A stretch of 64,000 bases of DNA, taken from positions 1 to 64,000 of the forward strand of contig JAIOYF010000013.1 of assembly GCA_021741245.1 (NCBI GenBank), in the 5' to 3' direction. The notes under the pieces were generated by a model. The model was not told the origin of the DNA and did no database searches. It was given only the letters and a program-made list of their open reading frames with translations. Made by a program: the position numbers and the translations under genes. Of the stretch, positions 17,060 to 26,208 are shown piece after piece; within the stretch, counting starts at the first letter, position 1, and every line of letters begins with the position of its first letter. The DNA comes from Paracoccaceae bacterium (GTDB lineage: Bacteria; Pseudomonadota; Alphaproteobacteria; Rhodobacterales; Rhodobacteraceae).

Positions 17060-18004
17060 ATGTGTGGCAAGTGTGATTACACGATCCACGGGCATCAACA
17101 CCACTTCGGCTGGGACAATTCCAATGTCCCGGCCGAACGTGTCGCCCCCGGATCAACGATTCTTTTTCACTGTCACGACAGTTCGGCGGGCCAACTTGGC
17201 CCGTCGTCGACGGTGGCTGATGTGGTCAATCTTGATTTCAGCAAGATCAACCCCGTCTCTGGCCCGATCTTTGTTGAGGGGGCCGAACCCGGCGATGCGC
17301 TGAAGGTGACAATCGACAGCTTTGCCCCGTCGGGCCATGGCTGGACGGCGAATATCCCCGGTTTCGGGCTTTTGGCCGATCAGTTCACCGAAGCCGCACT
17401 GACACTGTGGAAATACGATCCCTCCACCCTTGCCCCTGCGCTTTGGGGTAAAGAGGGGGCCGTGCCCCTGAAACCCTTTGCGGGCACCATCGGCAATGCC
17501 TTGGCCGAAGCGGGGCTGCATTCCATCGTCCCGCCCCGGCGGGTTGGTGGCAACCTTGATATCCGCGACCTTGCTGCAGGCACCACGCTGTACCTGCCGG
17601 TCGAGGTGGCGGGGGCTTTGTTCAGCGTGGGCGATACCCATGCCGCACAGGGCGATGGCGAGGTCTGCGGCACCGCCATCGAATCGCCGATGGATGTGGT
17701 TCTGACCCTTGATCTGGTAAAGGGCGCGCATCTGAAAACCCCGCGCTTTACCACGCCGGGGCCGGTGACGCGCCATCTGGATGCCAAGGGCTATGAGGTG
17801 ACTACCGGCATTGGGCCAGATCTGATGTCGGGCGCGCGTGATGCGGTTGCCAATATGGTCGATCTGCTGTGCGCCACGCGCGGCATGTCGGCGGTGGAAG
17901 CCTATATGCTTGTCTCCACCTGCGGCGATCTGCGGATATCCGAGATTGTGGATATGCCGAACTGGGTCGTGTCGTTCTATTTTCCGCGCTGCGTGTTCGA
18001 ATGA
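17060..18004 (+). CDS. Acetamidase/formamidase family enzyme (FmdA-like)
   Basis: The 314-residue protein carries acetamidase/formamidase features: HFGWDNSNVPAERVAPGS near the N-terminus, FVEGAEPGDALKVTI, and a GDTHAAQGDGEVCGTAIE block with the conserved His, Asp and Glu. These enzymes hydrolyse formamide, acetamide or related short amides to ammonia and acid, acting in the cytoplasm. It starts one base after the binding-protein stop and overlaps the ATPase gene by 4. It is the most likely catabolic enzyme of the AmiC/AmiR-controlled operon. Confidence 0.9.
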   Translation: MCGKCDYTIHGHQHHFGWDNSNVPAERVAPGSTILFHCHDSSAGQLGPSSTVADVVNLDFSKINPVSGPIFVEGAEPGDALKVTIDSFAPSGHGWTANIPGFGLLADQFTEAALTLWKYDPSTLAPALWGKEGAVPLKPFAGTIGNALAEAGLHSIVPPRRVGGNLDIRDLAAGTTLYLPVEVAGALFSVGDTHAAQGDGEVCGTAIESPMDVVLTLDLVKGAHLKTPRFTTPGPVTRHLDAKGYEVTTGIGPDLMSGARDAVANMVDLLCATRGMSAVEAYMLVSTCGDLRISEIVDMPNWVVSFYFPRCVFE

Positions 18005-19773
18005 CCGCAGCCCCCATGCCAATCTCTGGGGCGGTAAACGCCCCGGACAACCGTCCACTTCTGGCGGTCGAGGGGCTGACCGTTTCGGTCAACACCGAAA
18101 GCGGCCTGCGCCCGCTGGTCTCGGACCTGTCCTTTACTCTTGCCCGTGGCGAAACGCTGGCCATCGCGGGCGAAAGCGGATCGGGCAAATCCATCACCTC
18201 GCTGGCTGTGATGGGCCTGCTGCCACCCCCCGCCGTTCGGATCACTGGGGGCATGGTGCGGCTTGGCGAAACCGAATTGACCGGCCTGCCGGAGGCGCAG
18301 ATGCAGGCCATCCGTGGCAATCGCATCGCCATGATCTTTCAGGAACCGATGACCTCGCTCAACCCGGTTCTGACCATCGGCACCCAACTGACCGAGGCGA
18401 TTGAGGCGCACGAACCTTTGCCCCGCGCCGAAGCGCAGGCCCGCGCCCTTGCCGCCCTGCAGGCCGTCCGCATGTCAGAACCCGCGCGGCGGATGCGGCA
18501 ATATCCACATGAGCTGTCTGGCGGGATGCGCCAGCGCGTGATGATCGCCATGGCAATTGCCCTGCGCCCCGATGTGCTGATCGCCGACGAACCCACAACG
18601 GCGCTTGACGTAACGGTGCAGCGCGAGGTGCTGGACCTGTTGCGCGATCTTCAGCGTGAGATGGGGACCGCCATCATCTTGATCACGCATGACATGGGTG
18701 TGGTCGCCGAAATGGCGGATCGGGTGATCGTGATGCAGGCCGGGCGGATGGTCGAAGAGGCCCCGGTGCGCACCCTGTTTGCTGCGCCAAAGGCCGCCTA
18801 TACCCGTGCCCTTCTGGATGCCGTGCCACGGATGGGGCAGGGGGCCTTGCGTGGGGCGGGGGCAGCACACCGCGCACCCCTTGCCATGCTGCGCGATCTG
18901 CGTGTCACTTATGACAGTCGCGGCGGGCTACTGGGCCGGGTGACCCATCGCACCCATGCGGTTGCAGGCGTCAGTTTTGACATTGGCCAAGGCGAGACCT
19001 TTGCCCTTGTCGGGGAAAGCGGCTGCGGCAAATCCACCATCGCCCGCGCCATTGTCGGCCTTGCGCCCTTTACGGGACAGATTGAGATCAATGGGCGCCC
19101 ACTTGGCCCTGTGCTGCCAAAGGCCGCGCGCCGCGATGTGCAACTGATCTTTCAAGACCCGATGGCCTCGCTTGATCCGCGCATGACGGTGGGCAATCTG
19201 GTCTGTGAACCGCTTGTGATCCATGGCATTGGCACGCCGGAGACGCGCCGTGCCCAAGCCCGTGATCTGTTCGAAAAGGTGGGCCTGTCTCCCGATCAGC
19301 TTGACCGCTACCCGCACGAATTTTCGGGCGGCCAGCGGCAGCGCATCTGCATCGCCCGCGCCCTTGCCCTGCGGCCAAAGCTGATCATCGCTGATGAAAG
19401 TGTTTCGGCGCTTGATGTTTCGGTGCAGGCGCGCGTCCTTGAACTGCTGCGCGCGTTAAAGGACGAATTCGGCCTGTCTTATCTGTTCATCAGCCATGAC
19501 ATGGCCGTGGTGGAAAATATCGCAGACCGTGTGGGCGTGATGTATCTTGGCCAGATCGTCGAGTTGGGGACCCGTGCGCAGGTTTTTGGCAACCCGCAGC
19601 ACCCCTATACCCGCCGCCTGATCGAGGCGGTTCCCGTCCCCGATCCGACCCATATCCGCACCCAGACCACCCGCCCGAGCGGCGAGGTTCCAAGCCCTTT
19701 GCGAAGGCTGGGGGAGGTGCCGGAACCGCTGCACCTCGTCGATATCGGTGACGGCCATCTTGTTGCCCGCTGA
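18001..19773 (+). CDS. Fused double ATPase of the peptide-type ABC importer
   Basis: The 590-residue protein holds two complete ATPase domains, as in GsiA/YejF. The first (about 18-270) has GESGSGKS, SGGMRQR and [12 protein letters not shown]. The second (about 300-560) has [16 protein letters not shown] and LIIADESVSALD. Both carry switch His (ITHD, ISHD). The second Walker B has DES in place of DEP, a harmless variant. The ATG at 18001 overlaps the acetamidase stop by 4 bases; an upstream frame lies inside that gene. It completes the importer. Confidence 0.92.
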   Translation: MTAAPMPISGAVNAPDNRPLLAVEGLTVSVNTESGLRPLVSDLSFTLARGETLAIAGESGSGKSITSLAVMGLLPPPAVRITGGMVRLGETELTGLPEAQMQAIRGNRIAMIFQEPMTSLNPVLTIGTQLTEAIEAHEPLPRAEAQARALAALQAVRMSEPARRMRQYPHELSGGMRQRVMIAMAIALRPDVLIADEPTTALDVTVQREVLDLLRDLQREMGTAIILITHDMGVVAEMADRVIVMQAGRMVEEAPVRTLFAAPKAAYTRALLDAVPRMGQGALRGAGAAHRAPLAMLRDLRVTYDSRGGLLGRVTHRTHAVAGVSFDIGQGETFALVGESGCGKSTIARAIVGLAPFTGQIEINGRPLGPVLPKAARRDVQLIFQDPMASLDPRMTVGNLVCEPLVIHGIGTPETRRAQARDLFEKVGLSPDQLDRYPHEFSGGQRQRICIARALALRPKLIIADESVSALDVSVQARVLELLRALKDEFGLSYLFISHDMAVVENIADRVGVMYLGQIVELGTRAQVFGNPQHPYTRRLIEAVPVPDPTHIRTQTTRPSGEVPSPLRRLGEVPEPLHLVDIGDGHLVAR

Positions 19774-19865
19774 CCCGCCATAGCAAAGGCCTTGACCGGC
19801 TCATCACCGGGCAGGACACTCGCCCATCAAATCATAGCCCCCGATCCCCGAACAGGATGCACCCC

Positions 19866-20468
19866 ATGACAACAGATCTTCAGGTAGTGCCGGCACGGCG
19901 TGGTCGGGCGGTGCGGCTCGCCAAGGGACAAGCCATTCAGATCATCAATACCCATGGCCAGCAGGTCGTCGATACGTGGTGCTTCAATGCCGATGACCTG
20001 TCGGAATTCCTGTCGATGGAGCATCTTCACGCAACGCTTCAGGGCATTTTCCCCGCCAAGGGCGACGCGCTGACCACAAACCGCCGCCGCCCGATCCTGT
20101 TGCTGGAGGAAGACACCTCGCCCGGTCGGCATGACACTGTCATCGCCGCCTGTGATGTGCACCGCTATGCCATGCTGGGGTGCAAGACCTATCACGACAA
20201 CTGCACGGACAATCTGCACGCGGCCTTGGGGCAACTTGGCCTGCGCGCCCCCGATTGCCCTGCGCCCCTGAACCTGTGGATGAACATCCCGGTGCAGCCG
20301 GACGGCAAGATCATCTGGGGTGAACCCCTCAGCAAGCCGGGGGATTACGTGACGCTGCGGGCCTGCCTTGACTGCATCGTTGTGATGTCAACCTGCCCGC
20401 AAGACATGATCCCGATCAACGGCGCCAATTGCAGCCCGACCGAGGTACATTACCGTCTTCTTGACTGA
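19866..20468 (+). CDS. DUF1989 (urea carboxylase-associated) protein
   Basis: The 200-residue protein belongs to DUF1989, often annotated as urea amidolyase or urea carboxylase-associated. Cues are VPARRGRAVRLAKGQAIQII, the GCKTYHDNCTDNL block and IPVQPDGKIIWGEPLS. Cys and His of the GCKTYHDNC block may bind metal. AGGA at 19854-19857 is well spaced for the ATG at 19866; an ATG at 19857 lacks a site. It follows the amide operon by 92 bases and may help metabolise the released urea- or amide-type nitrogen, but its reaction here is unknown. Confidence 0.85.
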   Translation: MTTDLQVVPARRGRAVRLAKGQAIQIINTHGQQVVDTWCFNADDLSEFLSMEHLHATLQGIFPAKGDALTTNRRRPILLLEEDTSPGRHDTVIAACDVHRYAMLGCKTYHDNCTDNLHAALGQLGLRAPDCPAPLNLWMNIPVQPDGKIIWGEPLSKPGDYVTLRACLDCIVVMSTCPQDMIPINGANCSPTEVHYRLLD

Positions 20469-20493
20469 CGCTTGCCCGTTTGGGCGCGCGCGC

Positions 20494-21108
20494 CTACTGC
20501 CCTTTGCTTGGGGAGGTCGCGTTCAGCAGCAAAAGCGCGATCATGCGTTCGATCTGGTTTTGGGGCACGCCGGAGATGCGCTTTTCCAGCCCTAAAAGCA
20601 CAATCCCATGCACCGAGGAAAACAGCGCCCGCGTCATCAGATCAATTTCGTCTCGGTCCCAGTCGGGAAAAACCCGGCACAGCGGGGCAGCGATCAGGGC
20701 AAAAAGCTTGCCCAATTCCTCCAGATACCAAACGGGCACGCGGCTTTCGGTCGACATTTCCAGATCAAACAGCGCCCGCCAGCTGCGGGCGTTCTGGGTG
20801 GCAAAGTGCAGATAGGCATGTGACATCGTCACCAGCGCCTCACGCGGGGAAAGATCGCGCCCGTCGAGTGACGCCGCGACCGCCGCCCCCAAGCGTTGAA
20901 AGGTGCGCCCGTTCACCGCCATGACCAGATCGTTCAAATCCGTAAAGACGTTGTAGATCGCCCCCACCGAACACCCGACCTCGGCGGCCAGATCACGCGC
21001 CTTCAGCGCAGCAAGGCCCTGTTCGGCAATGGTGCGTTCGGCGCTGTCGATCAGGGCTGTGCGCAAATCTTTCCGGCGCTGTTCGGTCTTGCTGGGGGTT
21101 GCGGCCAT
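20494..21108 (-). CDS. TetR-family regulator
   Basis: The 204-residue protein has an N-terminal TetR HTH (about 15-60: LKARDLAAEVGCSVGAIYNVF) and a helical ligand domain with a WHG-like C-terminal part. It is read towards the DUF1989 gene, with only 25 bases between stops. A perfect palindrome 9 bases upstream of its start (21117-21135) is an obvious autoregulatory operator. It could also act on the minus-strand catabolic genes that run towards it from 27722. Confidence 0.9.
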   Translation of the reverse strand: MAATPSKTEQRRKDLRTALIDSAERTIAEQGLAALKARDLAAEVGCSVGAIYNVFTDLNDLVMAVNGRTFQRLGAAVAASLDGRDLSPREALVTMSHAYLHFATQNARSWRALFDLEMSTESRVPVWYLEELGKLFALIAAPLCRVFPDWDRDEIDLMTRALFSSVHGIVLLGLEKRISGVPQNQIERMIALLLLNATSPSKGQ

Positions 21109-21116
21109 CGGCGCCT

Positions 21117-21135
21117 CCTTGAACTGCGTTCAAGG
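21117..21135. promoter_or_regulatory. Candidate TetR operator
   Basis: CCTTGAAC-TGC-GTTCAAGG is a perfect 8-bp inverted repeat with a 3-base centre, the usual geometry of TetR-family operators. Its left arm lies 9 bases upstream of the tetR-type start codon and contains the GGAGG-like ribosome region on the minus strand, so binding would block transcription or the first bases of the transcript. It is not repeated upstream of the neighbouring genes that I checked. Confidence 0.65.
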
Positions 21136-21163
21136 TTTAACCGATGGCATGGACAAGGGAAAG

Positions 21164-22411
21164 TCAGGTCTTGTGTGGCAGGGTAGAAGGGGCCCCCCCC
21201 TCAAAGCGGTTGCCTTCGGAATAGTCACAAGGGGCCTCTTGCATCTGCAAATGCAGGCCGTTGCCGCTATAGGGGTGGGCGCGGGCGACATCCTCATCAA
21301 ACTCGATCCCAAGGCCGGGGGCCTCGGTTGGCAAAATATAACCACCCTCCCACGTGATGGAATGCTTGATCAGCTGTTGGTGGAACGCACCGCCGGTTTC
21401 AATCGTTTCGGCGATCAGCAAATTGGGGATCGAGGTGGCAAGGTGAATATTTGCCGCCCATTCGACAGGCCCTGCATAAAGATGCGGGGCCATTTCCGCA
21501 TTGAAAATCTCGGCCATGGCACTGATCTTCTTCGCCTCCCAGATGCCGCCAACGCGCCCGAGGGCAGGTTGCAAGATCTTGACGCCGCCATGGCGCAACA
21601 GCGCCCCAAACTCAGCCTTGGTGGTCAGACGTTCGCCCGTGGCCAGCGGAATGCGCACCGATTTTGCCACTTCGGCGAATTCCAGCAGATTGTCCGGCGG
21701 GATAGGCTCTTCATACCACAGGGGGTTATATGGCTCCAACTCGCGGCCCATGCGGATTGCACCGGGCGTGGTGAACTGGCCATGGGTGCCAAACAACAGA
21801 TCAACCCGGTCCCCAACCGCCTCGCGGATCGCCTTGCAAAACGCGACCGAGCGGGTGATGTCCGACATGGCAGGCTCATGCCCGCCCCGGATCGTGTAGG
21901 GGCCAGCCGGATCGAATTTGACGGCCGTAAATCCAAGGTTCATGAACCGCACAGCCGCCGCTGCCGCTGCGTCAGGGTCCACCCAGAACTCAGCCGTTTC
22001 TTGGCCCGGCTCGGGGTAAAGATAGGTATAGCTGCGGATACGGTCATTCATCCGCCCGCCCAAAAGCGCCCAGACCGGTCGGTTCCGCGCCTTGCCCAAG
22101 ATATCCCAGCAGGCGATCTCCAGTCCCGAAAACGCCCCCATCACCGTGGGATCTGGCCGCTGGGTAAACCCCGACGAATAAGCGCGGCGAAACATCAGCT
22201 CGATATTTTCTGGGTTTGTGCCCTGCATGTGCCGTTCAAACACATCCTCGATCACCGCGATCATGGCCTTGGGCCCGACGGTCGAGGCATAGCACTCGCC
22301 ATAGCCCACGATGCCATTATCTGTCGTCAACTTTGGGAAAATCCAATAGCGCCCGCCCCAACCCGGAAAGGGTGGGGCCACGACGAAAATCTCAAGGTCT
22401 TTCAGCTTCAT
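21164..22411 (-). CDS. Enolase-superfamily enzyme (mandelate racemase / sugar-acid dehydratase group)
   Basis: The 415-residue protein has the capping domain (1-130, with GYGECYASTVGPKAM) and the (beta/alpha)7-beta barrel. Metal ligands are expected at the Asp of KFDPAGP, the Glu of YEEPIP and the Glu of TGERL. PHLYAGPVEWAAN supplies the catalytic His. The pattern fits mandelate-racemase-type acid-sugar dehydratases (galactonate/arabinonate dehydratase-like) better than muconate cycloisomerases, which need KxK. Substrate is unknown. It lies 130 bases downstream of the MFS gene and may be the last gene of the same transcript. Confidence 0.82.
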   Translation of the reverse strand: MKLKDLEIFVVAPPFPGWGGRYWIFPKLTTDNGIVGYGECYASTVGPKAMIAVIEDVFERHMQGTNPENIELMFRRAYSSGFTQRPDPTVMGAFSGLEIACWDILGKARNRPVWALLGGRMNDRIRSYTYLYPEPGQETAEFWVDPDAAAAAAVRFMNLGFTAVKFDPAGPYTIRGGHEPAMSDITRSVAFCKAIREAVGDRVDLLFGTHGQFTTPGAIRMGRELEPYNPLWYEEPIPPDNLLEFAEVAKSVRIPLATGERLTTKAEFGALLRHGGVKILQPALGRVGGIWEAKKISAMAEIFNAEMAPHLYAGPVEWAANIHLATSIPNLLIAETIETGGAFHQQLIKHSITWEGGYILPTEAPGLGIEFDEDVARAHPYSGNGLHLQMQEAPCDYSEGNRFEGGAPSTLPHKT

Positions 22412-22541
22412 GTTCCGGCCTTTGGCTTGGCGGCAAGTGACGGCGGCGCATAGCCCCGACCCCGCGTTCCGTATTTTACACCAGCAGGCTAGGCGAGGAT
22501 GCCCTCAAGGGCCATGATAATCGCGACATGTTTTGCCGCAA

Positions 22542-23753
22542 TCAGGCTGTTGCGGTGCGGCGCAATCGTGGCCCAAGGACGTGCAGCGCAAGGCAACACA
22601 GCATCAGGGCCGAGGCCAGCAGGAACGGCGCACCGGGGGAGTAGACAGGTGCCCCGGGGCCGGTGAAATACGAAAAGATTGATGTCATCAGCAAGGGTGA
22701 GGTGATCATGGCAATGGCATTCAGGCTGGCCATCACCCCTTGCAACTCGCCCTGCGCATCAGCGGGGGCCGCCCGCGACGCCAGCGCCTGCAAGGCGGGC
22801 GTCACCGCACCGCCAAGGGCCGTCACCGGGGTTATGGCAAGGGCGAGGATCGGCGAGGTCACAAAGCCAAGCGCCGCAAGGGTGATCACATCCACCCACA
22901 TGCCATAGTGGGCGGCGCGATGCTCGCCCCAGCGGCGGATCATCGGGCCGACCAGCAGGGCCTGACCAAAGGCAAAGCTGACACCATAGACGGCGAGGGA
23001 AATGCCGACCATGCCGCTGTCCCAGCCAAAGCGCGCTTGCCCGTAAAACGCCCAGATGCTGGGATAGACGTTCATCGCAATGCCAAGGATCAAGAAACAT
23101 CCCAGCGTCAACCGCACACCCGGCAGGCGGCTGACAGCCCGCAGCGCGCCCAAGGGATTGGCGCGTTTGAGCGAAAACGTCCGTCTTGTGGCATCGGTTA
23201 CGGTTTCGGGCAGGATCAGCGCGCCAAAGATCAGATTGGCCATGGCAAGACCGGCTGCCACGTAGAACGGCGCGCGGGTATCAACCCCGGCCAAAAGCCC
23301 GCCGATCAAGGGGCCCAAGACAAAGCCGATCCCGAACCCTGCCCCAATCAGGCCAAAGCGTGCGCCGCGTTGGTCTGGCGGGGTGATGTCGGCGATATAG
23401 GCCGTGGCGGTAGAATAGGTCGCCGCCGCAATTCCGGCCACGATCCGTGCCGCCAGCAACAGCCAGATCGTATGGGCAACGGCCATCACGATATAATCCG
23501 CCGCCATGACAATCAACGACACCAACAACACAGGGCGTCTGCCAAAGCGGTCAGACAACGATCCCAGCAAGGGCCCAAAAAGGAATTGCATCACCGCAAA
23601 GGAGGTGGCAAGCACCCCGCCCCAAAGGGCGGCATTGGACAGATCGCCCCCTGTCACCTCGCGGATCAGGTCGGGCATCACGGGAAAGATCAGCCCGATC
23701 CCGATGGCATCCAAGGTCACGGTGCACAGAATAAAGATCAGCGCTGGGCTCAT
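22542..23753 (-). CDS. MFS transporter, Tet/TCR-like
   Basis: The 403-residue protein has twelve hydrophobic segments in two halves. Motif A reads GSLSDRFGRRPVLLVS between helices 2 and 3, and the N-terminus DAIGIGLIFPVMPDLIREV is characteristic of the tetracycline-resistance (DHA1) group. ATGA joins it to the upstream hydrolase gene, so it belongs to the catabolic operon and more likely moves a pathway substrate or toxic intermediate than an antibiotic. The long frame beginning at 24035 overlaps the neighbouring gene and is not the real start. Confidence 0.88.
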   Translation of the reverse strand: MSPALIFILCTVTLDAIGIGLIFPVMPDLIREVTGGDLSNAALWGGVLATSFAVMQFLFGPLLGSLSDRFGRRPVLLVSLIVMAADYIVMAVAHTIWLLLAARIVAGIAAATYSTATAYIADITPPDQRGARFGLIGAGFGIGFVLGPLIGGLLAGVDTRAPFYVAAGLAMANLIFGALILPETVTDATRRTFSLKRANPLGALRAVSRLPGVRLTLGCFLILGIAMNVYPSIWAFYGQARFGWDSGMVGISLAVYGVSFAFGQALLVGPMIRRWGEHRAAHYGMWVDVITLAALGFVTSPILALAITPVTALGGAVTPALQALASRAAPADAQGELQGVMASLNAIAMITSPLLMTSIFSYFTGPGAPVYSPGAPFLLASALMLCCLALHVLGPRLRRTATA

Positions 23754-24469
23754 ACCCCGGCCTCCGTTGCAATGGCATTCAGCCGGGCGGCCAGCGCCTC
23801 GGGCATCGACAGAAAGGGGGAGTGTGAGGCGGGCAGGGTGCTGACATGGTCGGGCGCAAAGCCTGCGGCCATCCCCTCTTGATACTCTGGCGGGATGGCG
23901 CGATCCTCCAGACAGCGGATGTAGTGGCGCGACAGGTCTTGGGATCGCTTGGTCAGGGTCAGCGGCGTTTCTTGCGGCAAGATCGGCTGCGGGCAAAGGC
24001 AAAGCTGTGCAAGGGTTTGGGATTGCGCATCGCAATCATGGTAGAAAAGCGCATTGGCCTGTGCCGGATCAAAGGCAAAGGTCACGCGGGCGGCATCCAC
24101 CTGAATCGCCCCGGCCAAGGGCTGGCGCGGCCCGGCGCGGCGCATATCGGCCAAGGATTGGCCAGATGCCGGCGCATAGGCACAAAGATAGACCAAGGCA
24201 CTGATATGGCTCGGGTCTTTCTCGGCCGCTGCGGTGATGGGATAGCCCGCCATCGAATGGCCAACCACGATTGTCGGGCCGCTCAGGGCATTCAGGATCG
24301 CGTCGGCGTAAAGATCCAGCGTGACCTTGGCCGCTGGCGTCCGGTCTCGGCCATGGCCGGGCAGGTCGATGGCGCGTGCGGTATGGCCAAGGGCCTCTAG
24401 CGCGGGGATGACACGGTGCCAGCACCATGCGCCGTGGCATGAGCCATGGATTAGCAAGAATTCAGACAT
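23750..24469 (-). CDS. Alpha/beta hydrolase, esterase (MES/SABP2-like)
   Basis: The 239-residue hydrolase begins SEFLLIHGSCHGAWCWHRVIP, the pattern of plant methylesterase and hydroxynitrile-lyase-like esterases. The nucleophile is Ser in GHSMAG (about residue 78), and the catalytic His is in ASHSPF near the end. Substrates in the family are small esters. Its start (24469) lies inside the end of the PcaD-like gene, overlapping by 8 bases, which shows translational coupling within the operon. Confidence 0.85.
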   Translation of the reverse strand: MSEFLLIHGSCHGAWCWHRVIPALEALGHTARAIDLPGHGRDRTPAAKVTLDLYADAILNALSGPTIVVGHSMAGYPITAAAEKDPSHISALVYLCAYAPASGQSLADMRRAGPRQPLAGAIQVDAARVTFAFDPAQANALFYHDCDAQSQTLAQLCLCPQPILPQETPLTLTKRSQDLSRHYIRCLEDRAIPPEYQEGMAAGFAPDHVSTLPASHSPFLSMPEALAARLNAIATEAGV

Positions 24470-25250
24470 GGCCGATACTTTCCAGAAATTCTGCAATCAG
24501 GGCGGCATAAGGGCCGGGCTTTTCGGCCATAGGCACATGGCCTGCGCCGCGCAACAGGGCAAAGCGGCTGCCGCGGATCAACTCGGCGGTTTCCCGCACC
24601 AGATCGGGTGGGGTTGATCCATCATTTGCCCCCGCAATCGCCAAGGTCGGCAGGGTCAGCGATGCCGTTGGGGTGTAGAAATCGGTGCCTGCGATGGCGG
24701 CAGCAGCCCCCATCCAACCAACGGCGGGCGTGGCCTCCAGCATGGCGCGAAAGCGGGGCAGGCTGGGTTCGTCGCGCCATTTGCGGCCAAACCAGCGTTC
24801 CAAGGTGCCCTCGGCAATGGCAGGGATGCCGCCGTGCTGCACGGCCTCGATCCGGGATTGCCATTGGGCAGGGGTGCCGATCCGGGTCGCGGTGTTTGAC
24901 AGCACCATGGCGCGGACAAGATCCAGCCGTTTGGTCGCAAGGCCCTGCGCAATCATCCCGCCAATCGACAGGCCCACGATCACCGCATCCTTGATCGCAT
25001 GCCGTTCCATCATCCGTTCGGCATCATGGATCAGCGCCCCCATCCCATAGGGGCCGGGGGGCGCATCAGACTGGCCATGCCCGCGCATATCCAGCGCCAG
25101 CACCCGACAGGTCGGCGGCAGCAGGGGGATCACCTCATCCCAGATGCGAAGATTGGTGCCAAGCGCGTGCAACATCACAACGGCTGGCCCGGTTTCGGGT
25201 CCATGGGTTTCAGCGTTCAGGCGCAGGTCGGGCAGAAAGCTCAGGGCCAT
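24462..25250 (-). CDS. Alpha/beta hydrolase, 3-oxoadipate enol-lactonase-like
   Basis: The 262-residue hydrolase resembles PcaD: VVMLHALGTNLRIWDEVIP, MRGHGQSDAP, nucleophile Ser in GLSIGGMIAQGLA (about residue 103) and the His of GAGHVPMAEKP. PcaD opens the enol-lactone in the beta-ketoadipate pathway, but no other pca genes are nearby, so the actual substrate may differ. The ATG at 25250 follows the PLP-enzyme stop after one base; frames from 25307 overlap that gene. It shares the operon with two other hydrolases. Confidence 0.82.
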   Translation of the reverse strand: MALSFLPDLRLNAETHGPETGPAVVMLHALGTNLRIWDEVIPLLPPTCRVLALDMRGHGQSDAPPGPYGMGALIHDAERMMERHAIKDAVIVGLSIGGMIAQGLATKRLDLVRAMVLSNTATRIGTPAQWQSRIEAVQHGGIPAIAEGTLERWFGRKWRDEPSLPRFRAMLEATPAVGWMGAAAAIAGTDFYTPTASLTLPTLAIAGANDGSTPPDLVRETAELIRGSRFALLRGAGHVPMAEKPGPYAALIAEFLESIGHV

Positions 25251-25251
25251 G

Positions 25252-26208
25252 TCAGGCGTATCTCGCAAGGGCGGACTGGAACACGGCGGCATCAACATTC
25301 CCGCCACTGGCCGAGCAGATCACGGTGGGGGATGTGTCGCGAAACAGTGCTGCGGCAAGAGCCACGGCCCCTCCCGGTTCCAGCACGATGCGCAAATGTG
25401 CAAAGGCCAGCGCCATGGCCTGCATCGCCTCGTCATCCGTCACGACAAGGCCCGGCCCGGCAAGCTGTTTCAGGATTGGAAATGTCATTTCCCCCGGCAT
25501 CGGCGTCAAGATCGCGTCACAGATGGATCCGGTCGTGGCCGAATTGCGAAGCCGTTCCCCATGGGCAAGCGAGCGCGCCATGTCGTCAAACCCCGCAGGC
25601 TCCACGGTGCGCACCCGCAGCCCCGGCGCATGGGCGGACAGGGCAAGGGCTGTGCCCGCCGACAGACCCCCGCCGCCACAGCAGACCAGCACATCGCAGG
25701 CCGTGATCCCGGCTGCCGCGGCTTGTGAGGCAATCTCAAGCCCCATTGTGCCTTGCCCGGCGATCACTTGCGCATCATCAAAAGGCTTGATCAGCACCAA
25801 ACCCCGCGCCGCACAAAGTGCCGCGCCAATGGCATCGCGGTCCTCTGTTGCGCGATCATACAGGACCACCTCGCCCCCATAGGCGCGAATATTGTCGATC
25901 TTTACCGCAGGCGCATCTGATGGCATGACAATCACTGCCGTCATGTTGTGGCGGGCAGCGGCCAAAGCCACGCCTTGCCCATGATTGCCCGAGGAATAGG
26001 CCAACACCCCGCCCGTGCCCGCAGGCAGGGCCGAAACCGCCGACCATGCCCCCCGAAACTTGAAGCTGCCCGTCACCTGCAGACACTCTGCCTTGACAAA
26101 CACCCGCTTGCCGAAGGCTGCATCCAGCAGGGGCGCATTCAACAGCGGTGTGACCCGCGCATGGCCAGAAAGCCGCTTTGCGGCGGCGGTGATCATAGAC
26201 AGGTTCAT
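25252..26208 (-). CDS. PLP-dependent threonine/serine dehydratase-like enzyme
   Basis: The 318-residue fold-type II PLP enzyme has the Schiff-base Lys in GSFKFRGAW (about residue 50) and the pocket SSGNHGQGVALAA (about 82-94). The phosphate loop is CCGGGGLSAG (about 178-187). It matches catabolic threonine, serine or hydroxyaspartate dehydratases without an ACT regulatory domain. The reaction would be loss of water and ammonia from a hydroxyamino acid. The gene is coupled to both neighbours (ATGA overlap upstream, 1-base gap downstream). Confidence 0.88.
   Translation of the reverse strand: MNLSMITAAAKRLSGHARVTPLLNAPLLDAAFGKRVFVKAECLQVTGSFKFRGAWSAVSALPAGTGGVLAYSSGNHGQGVALAAARHNMTAVIVMPSDAPAVKIDNIRAYGGEVVLYDRATEDRDAIGAALCAARGLVLIKPFDDAQVIAGQGTMGLEIASQAAAAGITACDVLVCCGGGGLSAGTALALSAHAPGLRVRTVEPAGFDDMARSLAHGERLRNSATTGSICDAILTPMPGEMTFPILKQLAGPGLVVTDDEAMQAMALAFAHLRIVLEPGGAVALAAALFRDTSPTVICSASGGNVDAAVFQSALARYA

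Noticed and set aside
21029-22453. Large plus-strand frame of 474 codons
   Set aside because: It lies opposite the enolase-superfamily gene and the start of the tetR gene, has no recognisable domains and lacks a ribosome site.
22542-23753. Tetracycline resistance gene
   Set aside because: Similarity to TetA is at the family level, and it is embedded in a catabolic operon with no TetR-type gene facing it, so a resistance role is not supported.
22740-23882. Large plus-strand frame of 380 codons
   Set aside because: It is a shadow of the MFS gene, with Arg, Gly and His bias and no domains.
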